Below, piece by piece: positions 36,209 through 44,480 of a stretch of 64,000 nt of DNA. Below the pieces are notes generated by a model. That model ran no database searches, had not been told where the DNA came from, and saw nothing but the letters and a program-made list of their open reading frames with translations. Both the position numbers and the translations under genes were made by a program. Every line of letters begins with the position of its first letter. Position 1 is the stretch's first letter. The stretch is from an uncultured Kushneria sp. (GTDB lineage Bacteria > Pseudomonadota > Gammaproteobacteria > Pseudomonadales > Halomonadaceae): positions 434,001 through 498,000 of the forward strand of contig NZ_CANMFC010000003.1 of the NCBI RefSeq assembly GCF_947497025.1. The letters run 5' to 3'.

Positions 36209-36234
36209 ATTTTGAAAGACAATTTTGAAAGACA
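36209..36234. repeat. 13-bp tandem direct repeat
   Basis: ATTTTGAAAGACA occurs twice head to tail at 36209-36221 and 36222-36234, between the sohB stop and the terminator stem. It looks like a simple duplication. Confidence 0.9.
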
Positions 36235-36266
36235 AGCGGCCTGCCCCTGTGAGAAGCAGGCCGCTT
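36234..36266. terminator. Bidirectional terminator hairpin, sohB / arsR-type gene
   Basis: AAGCGGCCTGC (36234-36244) and GCAGGCCGCTT (36256-36266) form a perfect 11-bp stem between two convergent genes. T-runs are modest on both sides. Confidence 0.75.
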
Positions 36267-36286
36267 ATTCAAACCACGTACCCGGA

Positions 36287-36604
36287 TCAGGACTGATCAA
36301 GCCCTGCCAGCGTATCAATGACTGCCTCGGCGTGCTTGCCACGCAGGGAGTAGTAGATCGTCTGGGAAGCACGGCGTGTGTTAACGAGCTCTTCACGGCG
36401 CAGTACAGCCAGATGCTGTGAGAGCGCCGACTGGCTCAGGTCCAGTTTGCTGTTCAACTCTGAAACGGACATTTCACCTTCCCTGAGAAGACAGAGAATG
36501 CGTAGTCGGTTTTCGTTGGCCATGGCCTTGAGCAGCGGTGCAGAATCGAGAATGACCATTTCGCACCCCGCTGTCGCGATCGGTGCAGTGGCACATACAC
36601 TCAT
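36287..36604 (-). CDS. ArsR/SmtB-family transcriptional regulator
   Basis: 105 aa winged-helix repressor. LLKAMANENRLRILCLLREGEMSVSEL is the family N-terminal half and LSQSALSQHLAVLRREELV the recognition helix. The Cys in RILCLL aligns with the conserved Cys of the sulfide-responsive YgaV/BigR group, but the second, C-terminal Cys of that group is absent; Cys4 and Cys14 in the N-terminal extension could substitute. The effector is therefore open. AAGGAG lies 6 bases before ATG 36604. No obvious target gene sits in a shared operon; yhhQ is divergent, 207 bp away. Confidence 0.85.
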   Translation of the reverse strand: MSVCATAPIATAGCEMVILDSAPLLKAMANENRLRILCLLREGEMSVSELNSKLDLSQSALSQHLAVLRREELVNTRRASQTIYYSLRGKHAEAVIDTLAGLDQS

Positions 36605-36811
36605 TTTTAACTCCTTGTGAAAAAAAACGCTCTGCATGTTGGTGCGCTATTGTCCAAATGTTGTATCTGGCAGTTCTCGGCGTTTCAACAGTGCAGTACC
36701 GTGTGCCATGGCATTGATGAACTCGCTCATCAAACAGCCTCTGGATTAGCGCTCACGGTTAGATGATTTTATACCTTTCTGGTTCACATAAATCGATTAA
36801 AAAACCCGATA

Positions 36812-37492
36812 ATGCTCATATTTGACTATGCCAAAATGCGTATTGCGCTTTTGGTGCTCTGTAGTTTTCATATTCTGGTTATTGCCGCCAGTAATTACCT
36901 CGTCCAGCTGCCCATCACGCTTCTGGGCTTTCATACGACCTGGGGCGCCTTCAGCTTTCCCTTTTTGTTTCTTGCGACTGATCTTACCGTGCGTTTGATG
37001 GGACGGCATGCGGCAAGACGTCTCATCGCCCGCGTCATGCTGCCGGCACTGGTCGTATCCTATCTGGTCTCCGTTTTGTTTCAGCAGGGACAGTGGCGGG
37101 GCCTGGAAGCGCTCTGGTCCTTCAATCTTTTTGTCGGACGCATCGCACTGGCAAGCTTTATGGCTTATGCCCTGGGCCAGGCGCTGGATATTTTAGTGTT
37201 CGATCGGCTAAGACGGAGATCCCCCTGGTGGCTGGCGCCTGTCGGTTCCACGATTCTCGGCAATCTGCTCGACACCTTTATCTTCTTTTTTGTGGCGTTC
37301 TGGCACAGCCCCGATCCCTTCATGGCCGAGCACTGGATCGAAATAGCACTGGTCGACTATGGTGTGAAACTCACCATCAGCATGCTGCTTTTTCTTCCTC
37401 TCTACGCCATGTTATTGATCTGGCTGCAGCGATGTCTGCTTCGACTTTCCGGCGTGGAAGCACAGGCCGCTGATGGCAGAGAACACGGGTGA
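36812..37492 (+). CDS. yhhQ: Queuosine precursor transporter (YhhQ)
   Basis: 226 aa polytopic membrane protein. Strong match to E. coli YhhQ: SNYLVQLPITLLGFHTTWGAF at the start of the conserved region, FLATDLTVRLMGRHAARR, SFMAYALGQALDI and FMAEHWIEIALVDY. E. coli YhhQ imports 7-cyano- and 7-aminomethyl-7-deazaguanine for queuosine synthesis. The start gives the same N-terminal length as E. coli, although no good ribosome site precedes it. I looked for a preQ1 riboswitch upstream and did not find one. Confidence 0.93.
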   Translation: MLIFDYAKMRIALLVLCSFHILVIAASNYLVQLPITLLGFHTTWGAFSFPFLFLATDLTVRLMGRHAARRLIARVMLPALVVSYLVSVLFQQGQWRGLEALWSFNLFVGRIALASFMAYALGQALDILVFDRLRRRSPWWLAPVGSTILGNLLDTFIFFFVAFWHSPDPFMAEHWIEIALVDYGVKLTISMLLFLPLYAMLLIWLQRCLLRLSGVEAQAADGREHG

Positions 37493-37553
37493 TGTCTGTT
37501 TAAAAACGAGCAGGGCATCATGGCATCGATAGGGACAGGGGAACGGAGACTTC

Positions 37554-38351
37554 ATGAGTATCGAGCTTCACTACGCGGATTCGGGCGTGCCGGAACAGAC
37601 AGACGCTTTACCGCTCGTGGTTTTGCACGGCCTTTTCGGCAGCGCCGACAACTGGCGCTCCCACATCAGGCACTGGCGTCAAACGCGACGCGTGGTGGCC
37701 GTGGATCTGCGTAATCACGGTCGCTCAAACCATACATCCGGCATGCATTACGAGGACATGGCCGCCGATGTGCTGGAGGTCATGAACCAGCTGGATATTC
37801 AGCGGTGTGATTTGCTGGGCCATTCCATGGGCGGCAAGGTGGCCATGACCCTGGCAAGACGTCATCCGCAGCGCATCGCGCGCCTGATCGTGGCCGACAT
37901 TGCCCCCATTGCCTATGAGCACGGCCACGATGATATCTTTCGTGCCCATCGCCTGGTCGAGGATGCGCTGCCCGAATCCCGCAAGGAAGCCGATGACGTC
38001 ATGGCCGAGGCCATCGACAATCGAACCACAAGGCAGTTTCTGGCCACCAATCTGGTGCGCGATGACCAGGGAATCCTTGGCTGGCGCGTTGGGCTCGACT
38101 TTATTGAAGAGGGCTATAGCGACATTGTGGCGCCGCCTGGAGGAGAGAATCCCTATACAGGACCGGCCCTGGTATTAAGAGGGGAGAATTCCGACTACGT
38201 TACGGACGACGCGCTGCCCGTGATTGCCGATATCATGCCGGCATCAAAAGTCGACACCATCAAGGGTGCCGGCCACTGGCTCCATGCCGAACAGCCCGAG
38301 GCCTTTATTCAGGCCATCGATGCCTTTTTGAATACTGACCGGAGCAGGTAA
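37554..38351 (+). CDS. Alpha/beta hydrolase, YbfF-type esterase
   Basis: 265 aa. HGLFGSADNW oxyanion region (25-34), nucleophile Ser91 in LGHSMGGKVAM, and a C-terminal His in GAGHWLHAEQPE. The sequence resembles E. coli YbfF, an acyl-CoA/short-chain esterase. GGAG lies near the start. It begins 61 bp after yhhQ and may be cotranscribed. A short hairpin (CGGCG/CGCCG) follows the stop before the convergent gene. Confidence 0.88.
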   Translation: MSIELHYADSGVPEQTDALPLVVLHGLFGSADNWRSHIRHWRQTRRVVAVDLRNHGRSNHTSGMHYEDMAADVLEVMNQLDIQRCDLLGHSMGGKVAMTLARRHPQRIARLIVADIAPIAYEHGHDDIFRAHRLVEDALPESRKEADDVMAEAIDNRTTRQFLATNLVRDDQGILGWRVGLDFIEEGYSDIVAPPGGENPYTGPALVLRGENSDYVTDDALPVIADIMPASKVDTIKGAGHWLHAEQPEAFIQAIDAFLNTDRSR

Positions 38352-38380
38352 CACGGCGCGCTCATTATCACGCCGGGTCC

Positions 38381-39802
38381 TTATTCTTCGAGCGGGATAA
38401 TGCTGATACCCTCATGTTCGTTGACAAGAAAGCGCGTCAGGATCTTGTAGGTATCGGCATCAAAGGCAATATCCTGCGCAGCCGGCGCCGCATTATTCAG
38501 ATCTTCCACACTGCCGAGATAGCACCAGTGGTCCACCAGATGGTAAACCACCTCCTGATCACTGGCCATTTCTCTGAAAGCCACACGGCCCTTCCAGGGC
38601 CAGTGTCTGATACGCAGACTTTCAAGCGCCTCGCGAGCACGCTGTGTATGCGACTCCAGACTTTCCTGATCACAGCAGGCGCCGGCACAGCGCCCGATCT
38701 GATAGGCAAAGCAGCGTCCCTTGCCCCGTTCCAGCCCCATGACACGCGGGCATAGACGCTGCTGTTCCACGATACTTGTCAGCGCCTGAGTGGCCTCTCT
38801 TCGCGATCGAAACATGCCGTAGCGTGTGCCCGACATATCGTCATGCAGCGCTTTTTGCCCGGCAAGCTGCGGCGCTTGAGCCTCCTCTGGCCAGTACCAG
38901 GTATGAAGCCCGGCGTTACGGCGTAGCCGGCGATTATAAATGGGAGAGAGCTGCTTGATCAGACGTGCCTCAAGCAGCTGCGCGCCAAGATCGCCCGCGG
39001 TTTCATGCCATTCAAGATGACGCGTCTGCTGACAGATTTTCATTTCGCGGTCGTTACGGTGATCGCTGTTGAAGTGACTCAACACCCTGGAGCGTAGATT
39101 GATGCTCTTGCCGACATAAAGGGGCAGCTGGTTATGCCCATAAAAAAGATAGACGCCGGGCCGGGAGGGCAGTTCATCAAAAAGCCCGGGATCAAGCTGC
39201 GCGGGAAGACTGCGCCGGCGCTCCTGATCAAGTACCTGTGTCTCGATCTGTTCGGTACAGTGATGTCTTGACCAGTACTGCCAGACGGAAAACAGCGTCA
39301 TGGTATCCCCCATCGCCCGATGGCGCGGCGGATGCGGTTCGAGCTGATAACGGGTCAAAAGAGCATCCAGACCATGATGGTGCGAGCTTTTATCCAGCGC
39401 CCGCGACAGCTTGAGCGTGCAGACCACGCGACGGCGGAATTCACGTCCCAGCCTTCGAAACTCGTTGCGCAGGAAGCTGTAATCAAAACGGGCGTTATGG
39501 GCAATCAGCCAGCCGTCTCCCAGCCACTGTTCGAATCTGTCGGCGATGTCCTCGAAACCGGGCGCACCGGTGACCAGCGCATTATCGATGCCGGTCAGCG
39601 TGGCAATGCGCTCGGGGATATCAATGCCCGGGTCCACCAGCGACTCGAAGCGATCAATGATCCGACCATCCAATACGCGAAGAGCTGCAATTTCGGTAAT
39701 ACGGTCCCGGGTGGCACGCGTACCAGTGGTTTCAAGATCGATAAAGATCAGCGGCGTATCCGCCAGTGGCGGGTGCGTCTGCCCCCTGGGATGAAACGAC
39801 AT
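38381..39802 (-). CDS. Fused DnaQ-type exonuclease and GIY-YIG nuclease (UvrC/Cho-like)
   Basis: 473 aa with two nuclease modules. N-terminal DEDDh exonuclease: FIDLETTG (20-27), AHNARFDYSFL, HRAMGDT motif III. C-terminal UvrC-N/Cho-like part: GVYLF (216-220), LYVGKS (228-233), then a four-cysteine motif C-x12-C-x7-C-x3-C in the region after the GIY-YIG domain. That spacing is almost the one that ligates the iron-sulfur cluster in UvrC. The fusion is known in gammaproteobacteria, often annotated as epsilon-like; a role in damage excision followed by end trimming is inferred. Start ATG 39802 is favoured over the open frame to 39877. Confidence 0.88.
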   Translation of the reverse strand: MSFHPRGQTHPPLADTPLIFIDLETTGTRATRDRITEIAALRVLDGRIIDRFESLVDPGIDIPERIATLTGIDNALVTGAPGFEDIADRFEQWLGDGWLIAHNARFDYSFLRNEFRRLGREFRRRVVCTLKLSRALDKSSHHHGLDALLTRYQLEPHPPRHRAMGDTMTLFSVWQYWSRHHCTEQIETQVLDQERRRSLPAQLDPGLFDELPSRPGVYLFYGHNQLPLYVGKSINLRSRVLSHFNSDHRNDREMKICQQTRHLEWHETAGDLGAQLLEARLIKQLSPIYNRRLRRNAGLHTWYWPEEAQAPQLAGQKALHDDMSGTRYGMFRSRREATQALTSIVEQQRLCPRVMGLERGKGRCFAYQIGRCAGACCDQESLESHTQRAREALESLRIRHWPWKGRVAFREMASDQEVVYHLVDHWCYLGSVEDLNNAAPAAQDIAFDADTYKILTRFLVNEHEGISIIPLEE

Positions 39803-39941
39803 GACCGGAGTCTCCCGACGCCTGTAGCGTCGTGCTGGAACACGGAAAAATGAACACGCCTGCAGACAAGCCATCACGGCCGCAGGCGAAGCACTTCATT
39901 CAGGATAGGTAGTGAAACGTCAGGACGAGAAACAGGAGGCG

Positions 39942-40394
39942 TTAACGGCTGGTCATGCGGGAAATGGAATCCGGCACCAGATGGGGATTGTCGGCCAGAA
40001 AACGATGCATGGCGGCGACGGTTTCATCGCTGCAGTGATGCTCGATACCTTCGGAATCGGCGCGGGCAATACTTTCGGGAACCCCAAGGGCCAAAAGCGC
40101 CTGCAGCACGACACTGTGGCGCGCAGCCACCTTGTGGGCCAGCTCTTCTCCCTGATCGGTCAAAAAGATACCCCGATAGGGACGCGCATTGACCAGCCCG
40201 TCACGCTTGAGACGCGTCACCACCTTGGATACGGCCGCCGGGCTGACTCCGAAACGATCGGCAAGATCACTGGCACGCGCTTCTCCCAGATGACGATGCA
40301 GATGCGCGATTTCCTCGACATAGTCCTCCACCAGTTCACGCTGGTGATCCTGGCGCACGCGCTCAAAATGTTCGTGGTGGGACGTTGATGGCAT
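39942..40394 (-). CDS. mntR: Manganese-responsive regulator MntR (DtxR family)
   Basis: 150 aa. N-terminal winged helix (ELVEDYVEEIAHLHRHLGEARASDLADRFGVSPAAVSKVVTRL, described here by its ends) and a dimerisation/metal domain with ARHSVVLQALLALGVPESIARADSEGIEHHCSDETV, the Glu/His pattern of MntR. It probably represses manganese uptake genes when Mn(II) is sufficient. No Mn transporter gene is adjacent in the window. The 242 bp upstream, up to thiY, contain no gene; AGAGAG lies before the start. Confidence 0.88.
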   Translation of the reverse strand: MPSTSHHEHFERVRQDHQRELVEDYVEEIAHLHRHLGEARASDLADRFGVSPAAVSKVVTRLKRDGLVNARPYRGIFLTDQGEELAHKVAARHSVVLQALLALGVPESIARADSEGIEHHCSDETVAAMHRFLADNPHLVPDSISRMTSR

Positions 40395-40636
40395 GACTCT
40401 CTCTTGATCGATCGCCGAAACGGGAATAAAAGTAACACATAAAAGTTGACTATTATAATAAGGATTGTAAACAACGCTGGATTCAACAATCCCTGTTTAA
40501 ATCTACCCCGGGCCCCTTGTTTCAAAGGCCCGTAACCCTTTTGACCGGTTCGAATTTCCCCCTGGATTCCACTCAGACTGTCGCCATGATGTCTGTGCTT
40601 TCTCGACACTTGCATGCGGGAATGAGGAGGTTTCCA

Positions 40637-41650
40637 TCACCCGCCGGCGGCATTGACGTCTTCGGCCAGACGGCCAACAGGCACACGCTTTTTAATCACG
40701 CCGCGATCCAGCAGAAAGCTTTCGAAATCCCGGTAACGGGCCGTATCGAGGGCCGCCGGACGCAAGGCAAAGCGAGCAATACTGGCCTCCCACGCCTTGT
40801 GATTGACCTCGTTGTCCAGCGACGAATCGTATGACTTGAACAGTGTCCAGCTCTCGTCCGGATGATTCACGATCCACATCGTGGCCTGCTCAATGGCTTT
40901 CATGAAGCGCGACACCAGCGGGCGTTTTTCATCCAGTGTTTTAGTATTGGCCAGAAAGATCAGCTCATCATAGATGGGTACGCCTTCCTCCTCGATAAAA
41001 AAGGCGCGGCCTTCGACACCTTCCTGCGCCAGCTGTGCCGGTTCGAAATTGCGAAAGGCGCCTGTCACCGCATCGACCTGTCGGCTCAAAAGGGCAGGGG
41101 TCAGGGCAAAGTTGACGTTAACAGGCTCGATATCACTCATGGCAAGGCCTGAATGATTCAGCATTGCTGCCAGCAAAACCTCCTCAACGCCACCCACCGA
41201 ATAGCCCACTCGCTTGCCCTTGAGATCGCTGAACTGATGAATGTCGCTGTCGGCGCGCACCATCAACACGTTCAGCGGTGTACCGATCAGTGTACCGACA
41301 CGCTTCACCGGCAGCCCCTCATCGACCTGGAGATGGAGCTGGGGCTGATAGCCCAGCGCCAGGTCCTCCCGACCGGCGGCGACCAGCTTGGGCGGGGCAG
41401 TGGGGTCGGCCGGTGTATCGATGGTGACCTTCAGGCCAAGGTCGCGAAAATAGCCCTTTTGCTCGGCAATGATGATTGGCCCGTGGCTCGGATTAACGTA
41501 CCAGTCCAGCATCAGACGCAGAGAGGCCTCGGGGGGCGAGGCCAGAGGCGCCGGCGCATTCCCGTCAGTACGCTCGTCGGCTCTGGCAGCACCGGTCAGC
41601 AAAAAGGCCATGAGTGCCGTAAACCATAAGCGATCCAATACTCTTTTCAT
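40637..41650 (-). CDS. thiY: ABC transporter substrate-binding protein, ThiY (thiamine pyrimidine precursor)
   Basis: 337 aa NMT1/THI5-like periplasmic binding protein. Signal peptide of about 24 residues ending GAARA; mature domain with LMLDWYVNPSHGPIIIAEQKGYF, typical of ThiY proteins that bind N-formyl-4-amino-5-aminomethyl-2-methylpyrimidine or related precursors. The TPP riboswitch upstream of the operon supports this assignment. Start ATG 41650 overlaps thiX by 4 bp and has GGAGAGAG upstream; the long upstream open frame is an antisense shadow of thiX reading. Confidence 0.93.
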   Translation of the reverse strand: MKRVLDRLWFTALMAFLLTGAARADERTDGNAPAPLASPPEASLRLMLDWYVNPSHGPIIIAEQKGYFRDLGLKVTIDTPADPTAPPKLVAAGREDLALGYQPQLHLQVDEGLPVKRVGTLIGTPLNVLMVRADSDIHQFSDLKGKRVGYSVGGVEEVLLAAMLNHSGLAMSDIEPVNVNFALTPALLSRQVDAVTGAFRNFEPAQLAQEGVEGRAFFIEEEGVPIYDELIFLANTKTLDEKRPLVSRFMKAIEQATMWIVNHPDESWTLFKSYDSSLDNEVNHKAWEASIARFALRPAALDTARYRDFESFLLDRGVIKKRVPVGRLAEDVNAAGG

Positions 41651-42438
41651 GCTCTCTCTCCATTGATTAACGCATGCCTGCCGGCACGATCCGGCTGCCA
41701 GGGCATAGCCAGACGACACAAACGATCGACGGTAAAATAAAGCGTGATGGTGATTATTAGCAGCACGATCAGCGCGGCAAACATGAGATCGGTCTGCATG
41801 CGTCCGTTGGCTTGCAGCATGAGGTATCCAAGCCCGGCGCTGGAGCCCACCCATTCACCGATGATGGCGCCAATGGGCGCAGCCGTGGCGGCCATGCGAA
41901 GCCCCGAGGCCAGCGACGGCAGAGCGGCCGGCAGACGGATGTAAAAGAGCTGGCGATTGGCGCTGCCCCCCATGGTGGTGGCCAGATCAAGCCAGCCGGG
42001 TTGTGTCTGGCGCAGACCGTCGTAGCAGGTCGAGGCAACCGGGAAATAGATGATCAGGGTCGCCATGACGATTTTCGACCCCGGGCCGTAGCCGAACCAG
42101 AGGACCAGCAGCGGTGCGATGGCAAACACCGGGATCGCCTGGGTCAACAGTAGCAACGGCAGCACGGTCGAGCGCAGAAAGGCCCAACGCGATAGCGTCA
42201 GTGCCGTGACCGTGCCCAAAAGGGTTCCGCAGAGAAAGCCGGCCACGATTTCGCCAAGCGTGACCAGCGCGTGATGCCACAAAAGCACCGCCTGTGCGAC
42301 AAGGGTGTGCAGAACGCTCAAGGGCGATGGCAGCATGTAACGTGGCGCGCCCAAAAACACCATCAGCTGCCAGAGCGCTATCAGCACGGCGGTGGCCAAT
42401 ATCAGGCGCAGCAGGGCCAGACAAGGAACTCGTGTCAT
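41647..42438 (-). CDS. thiX: ABC transporter permease, ThiX
   Basis: 263 aa inner-membrane permease of the SsuC/TauC-like family with about six helices. It has ALWQLMVFLGAPRYMLPSP at the N-terminus and the EAA-type loop TTMGGSANRQLFYIRLPAALPS. Transports the pyrimidine precursor delivered by ThiY. Overlaps thiZ by 4 bp at the start and thiY by 4 bp at the end. Confidence 0.92.
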   Translation of the reverse strand: MTRVPCLALLRLILATAVLIALWQLMVFLGAPRYMLPSPLSVLHTLVAQAVLLWHHALVTLGEIVAGFLCGTLLGTVTALTLSRWAFLRSTVLPLLLLTQAIPVFAIAPLLVLWFGYGPGSKIVMATLIIYFPVASTCYDGLRQTQPGWLDLATTMGGSANRQLFYIRLPAALPSLASGLRMAATAAPIGAIIGEWVGSSAGLGYLMLQANGRMQTDLMFAALIVLLIITITLYFTVDRLCRLAMPWQPDRAGRHALINGERA

Positions 42439-43199
42439 GCGTCCTGCTCCGTCAGCGCCTTTAGAAGCTGACCGTGATGGTGACTGATCGATGCGCCGGC
42501 AGGATCGCGCGGTGGGGCGCCTTCCGGCGGCAGGACACGCTCGATACGGGCAGGACTGTCCCGCATGACCAGCAGTTGATCGCTCAGGCGCAGTGCTTCA
42601 AGAGGATCATGCGTCACCATTAACACGATACGATCCGACAGCAGTTCGCAGGCCTGAGCGTGAATATCGAGACGGGTCATGGCATCCAGCGCGGCAAAGG
42701 GCTCATCCATCAATACCAGCGGCGCCTGTTCAAAAAGCGTACGTGCCAGCGCCACCCGGGCACGCTCTCCGCCGGAAAGCGTTTGCGGATAGCGCCGTGC
42801 AGCCTGGCCCAGCCCGACCCTTTCAAGAAGCGCCATGGCACGATCGGTATCATGGCGTTCACCGCGCATGACCGCCCCCAGTTGAACGTTATCAATCACG
42901 CGCCGCCATGGCAGCAGAAGGTCCTGTTGGCCCATCCAGGCAATACGTTTGTCAAAAGGGCGGTGAGAGGTGTCCATCAGTGTCAGGCGCGCGTCACTCG
43001 AGACGTCAAGCCCTGCCATCATGCGCAGCAGTGAACTCTTGCCACAGCCGCTTTTCCCCAGCAGGCAGCTCCAGCTGGACGCTGGAAGGGACAGGGAGAC
43101 ATCGTCGAAAAGCACGCGGGTACCGAAGGCAAGGCGTGCGTCGAGCACCCGAAATCCATCAGGCACGAGAGAGTCGGAAAGTGAATCTGATGGTCGCAT
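42435..43199 (-). CDS. thiZ: ABC transporter ATP-binding protein, ThiZ
   Basis: 254 aa ABC ATPase: Walker A LLGKSGCGKSSLL, signature LSGGERARVALAR, Walker B LVLMDEPFAALD, and His switch MVTHD. First gene of thiZXY behind a TPP riboswitch. I use ATG 43199, preceded by AGGG that lies in the arm of a hairpin; the open frame extends upstream through the riboswitch to 43325 but that is non-coding RNA. Confidence 0.93.
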   Translation of the reverse strand: MRPSDSLSDSLVPDGFRVLDARLAFGTRVLFDDVSLSLPASSWSCLLGKSGCGKSSLLRMMAGLDVSSDARLTLMDTSHRPFDKRIAWMGQQDLLLPWRRVIDNVQLGAVMRGERHDTDRAMALLERVGLGQAARRYPQTLSGGERARVALARTLFEQAPLVLMDEPFAALDAMTRLDIHAQACELLSDRIVLMVTHDPLEALRLSDQLLVMRDSPARIERVLPPEGAPPRDPAGASISHHHGQLLKALTEQDA

Positions 43200-43203
43200 G
43201 AAA

Positions 43204-43219
43204 GCCCTGTTTAAAGGGC
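43204..43219 (-). promoter_or_regulatory. Hairpin sequestering the thiZ ribosome binding site
   Basis: On the minus strand GCCCT (43219-43215) and AGGGC (43208-43204) form a stem with a six-base loop. The 3' arm contains the AGGG that would act as Shine-Dalgarno for thiZ, four bases before the ATG. This fits translational control by the TPP riboswitch just upstream. Confidence 0.6.
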
Positions 43220-43242
43220 GAAGGGCACGGCTTGCGTGATTC

Positions 43243-43350
43243 GAAATCCCTCCGCCGGCATGAACCGGATCAGGTAATGGGCGCTTTTGAACGCCTTGCG
43301 GGTTGTGGCTGGCCACTCTCAGCATCGATTTGCATCAATACACCCCGTTC
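43243..43350 (-). ncRNA. TPP riboswitch (THI element)
   Basis: On the minus strand the conserved blocks appear in order: GGGGTG at 43346-43341, CTGAGA at 43322-43317, and the 3' half starting ACCTGATC at 43275 with GGTT, ATGCC and GGCGGAGGGA ending at 43247. Thiamine pyrophosphate binding should repress thiZXY. The 130 bp between 43351 and the next plus-strand gene show no other feature. Confidence 0.95.
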
Positions 43351-43519
43351 GAACACCGCCGAGTCTAGCGTCTTGCGCCAGCGCCCACCATGGTTTCATG
43401 AATGACAGCCCCATTATTTCTGCCATCAGCATGAAGGGCTTTTTTATCAGAGCGTTATTTGCATACTAAAGGGAGGCCAATCATTTCTGCTGCACTTCAT
43501 CAACAAGGACTGCCTCTGC

Positions 43520-44368
43520 ATGACACCACCGTGCGAACTGACCGAGCGGCTCTCCTTCTTTCTGGGGCGCCAGCTCATCGCCCAGCCACTGGACTGGGAA
43601 GATGCCTCCAACTGGCGCTGGAAAAGCGAAGCGCTGTCGCCGGAAATGATTCGTATGGCGCGAACCAGTATCAACGATCCCTTCTGGCACGGGCTATGGG
43701 CACTTTTCGGGTTTGATCGCTGGACACATGGCGAGCATCTGACACGGCTGGCCGGTAATCTGCCGGCACATCTGCCCATGCTGCCACTGCCCATGACATG
43801 GCTGGGCGAGCTTCAGGGCGCCCCGATCTGGAGTCTGCCCTGGCGCGCCGGGCGTACTGCCACCATGGACCTATCATTCACCTCGCGTCTGGGCGAGCAG
43901 ATTGGCCGGCTTCACGGTGTTCCGGTGTCGGGCTGGGGGCACCCGCTGGCGACAATATGGCCGCTGTCTGCCTGGCCTCAGCGGGTAAAGCGCTATCTGG
44001 ACCAGCATCTGCCTCCCGAGGTGCGCCGGGATCTCCCGACCCGGGTACCCGTGCCGGAGAGCGCCGTCTGGTGTCTGCCGGATCTGCGCGACGATCAGTT
44101 TATACAGGGGGCCACGGACTGGTGCTGGAGCGATTGGGAAGCGCTGGTATGGGCGCCCCGAGAGTTTGACTGGGCGCTGATCGAGCTTTTGATCAGCGAC
44201 CCCGAGCAGCAACGCCATTTCCTGAATCGCTACTGGCAGTTCTGTGATGTTATCGATATCAGGGCGCATCGAATGATCTGCCGGGCCATTTTATGGCGAT
44301 TCAACTGCTTTGGCTCCTGTCCATGGCCACAGGTGCGTGACGCTTATTGCTGGCTCGATTATCTGTAA
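43520..44368 (+). CDS. Degenerate kinase-like (aminoglycoside phosphotransferase fold) protein
   Basis: 282 aa, Trp-rich. The pattern LGEQIGRLHGVPVSGWG (about 124-140) and WCLPDLRDDQFI followed by CWSDWEALVWAPREFDWALIELL resembles the C-terminal lobe of APH/choline-kinase-like proteins. The catalytic HGDxxxxN is LPDLRDDQ (186-193): the Asp is kept, the His and Asn are not. SDWE (204-207) keeps the metal-binding Asp. It could be a pseudokinase or an unusual small-molecule kinase. No assigned pathway; it lies between the thi operon (divergent) and the antiporter gene, 112 bp before the latter. Confidence 0.6.
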   Translation: MTPPCELTERLSFFLGRQLIAQPLDWEDASNWRWKSEALSPEMIRMARTSINDPFWHGLWALFGFDRWTHGEHLTRLAGNLPAHLPMLPLPMTWLGELQGAPIWSLPWRAGRTATMDLSFTSRLGEQIGRLHGVPVSGWGHPLATIWPLSAWPQRVKRYLDQHLPPEVRRDLPTRVPVPESAVWCLPDLRDDQFIQGATDWCWSDWEALVWAPREFDWALIELLISDPEQQRHFLNRYWQFCDVIDIRAHRMICRAILWRFNCFGSCPWPQVRDAYCWLDYL

Positions 44369-44480
44369 GGATATCCCTGGACAGGACGTTTTTGGTCATG
44401 GTCATTCAGAGGCATGGATGATAAAGAGCAGCGATCATGGCACACTATTGCTTATTACATGAGGTTCTTAAAGGAACGCC

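Noticed and set aside
36640-36811. preQ1 riboswitch upstream of yhhQ
   Set aside because: The spacer has neither the short C-rich aptamer hairpin nor the A-rich tail in a plausible arrangement.
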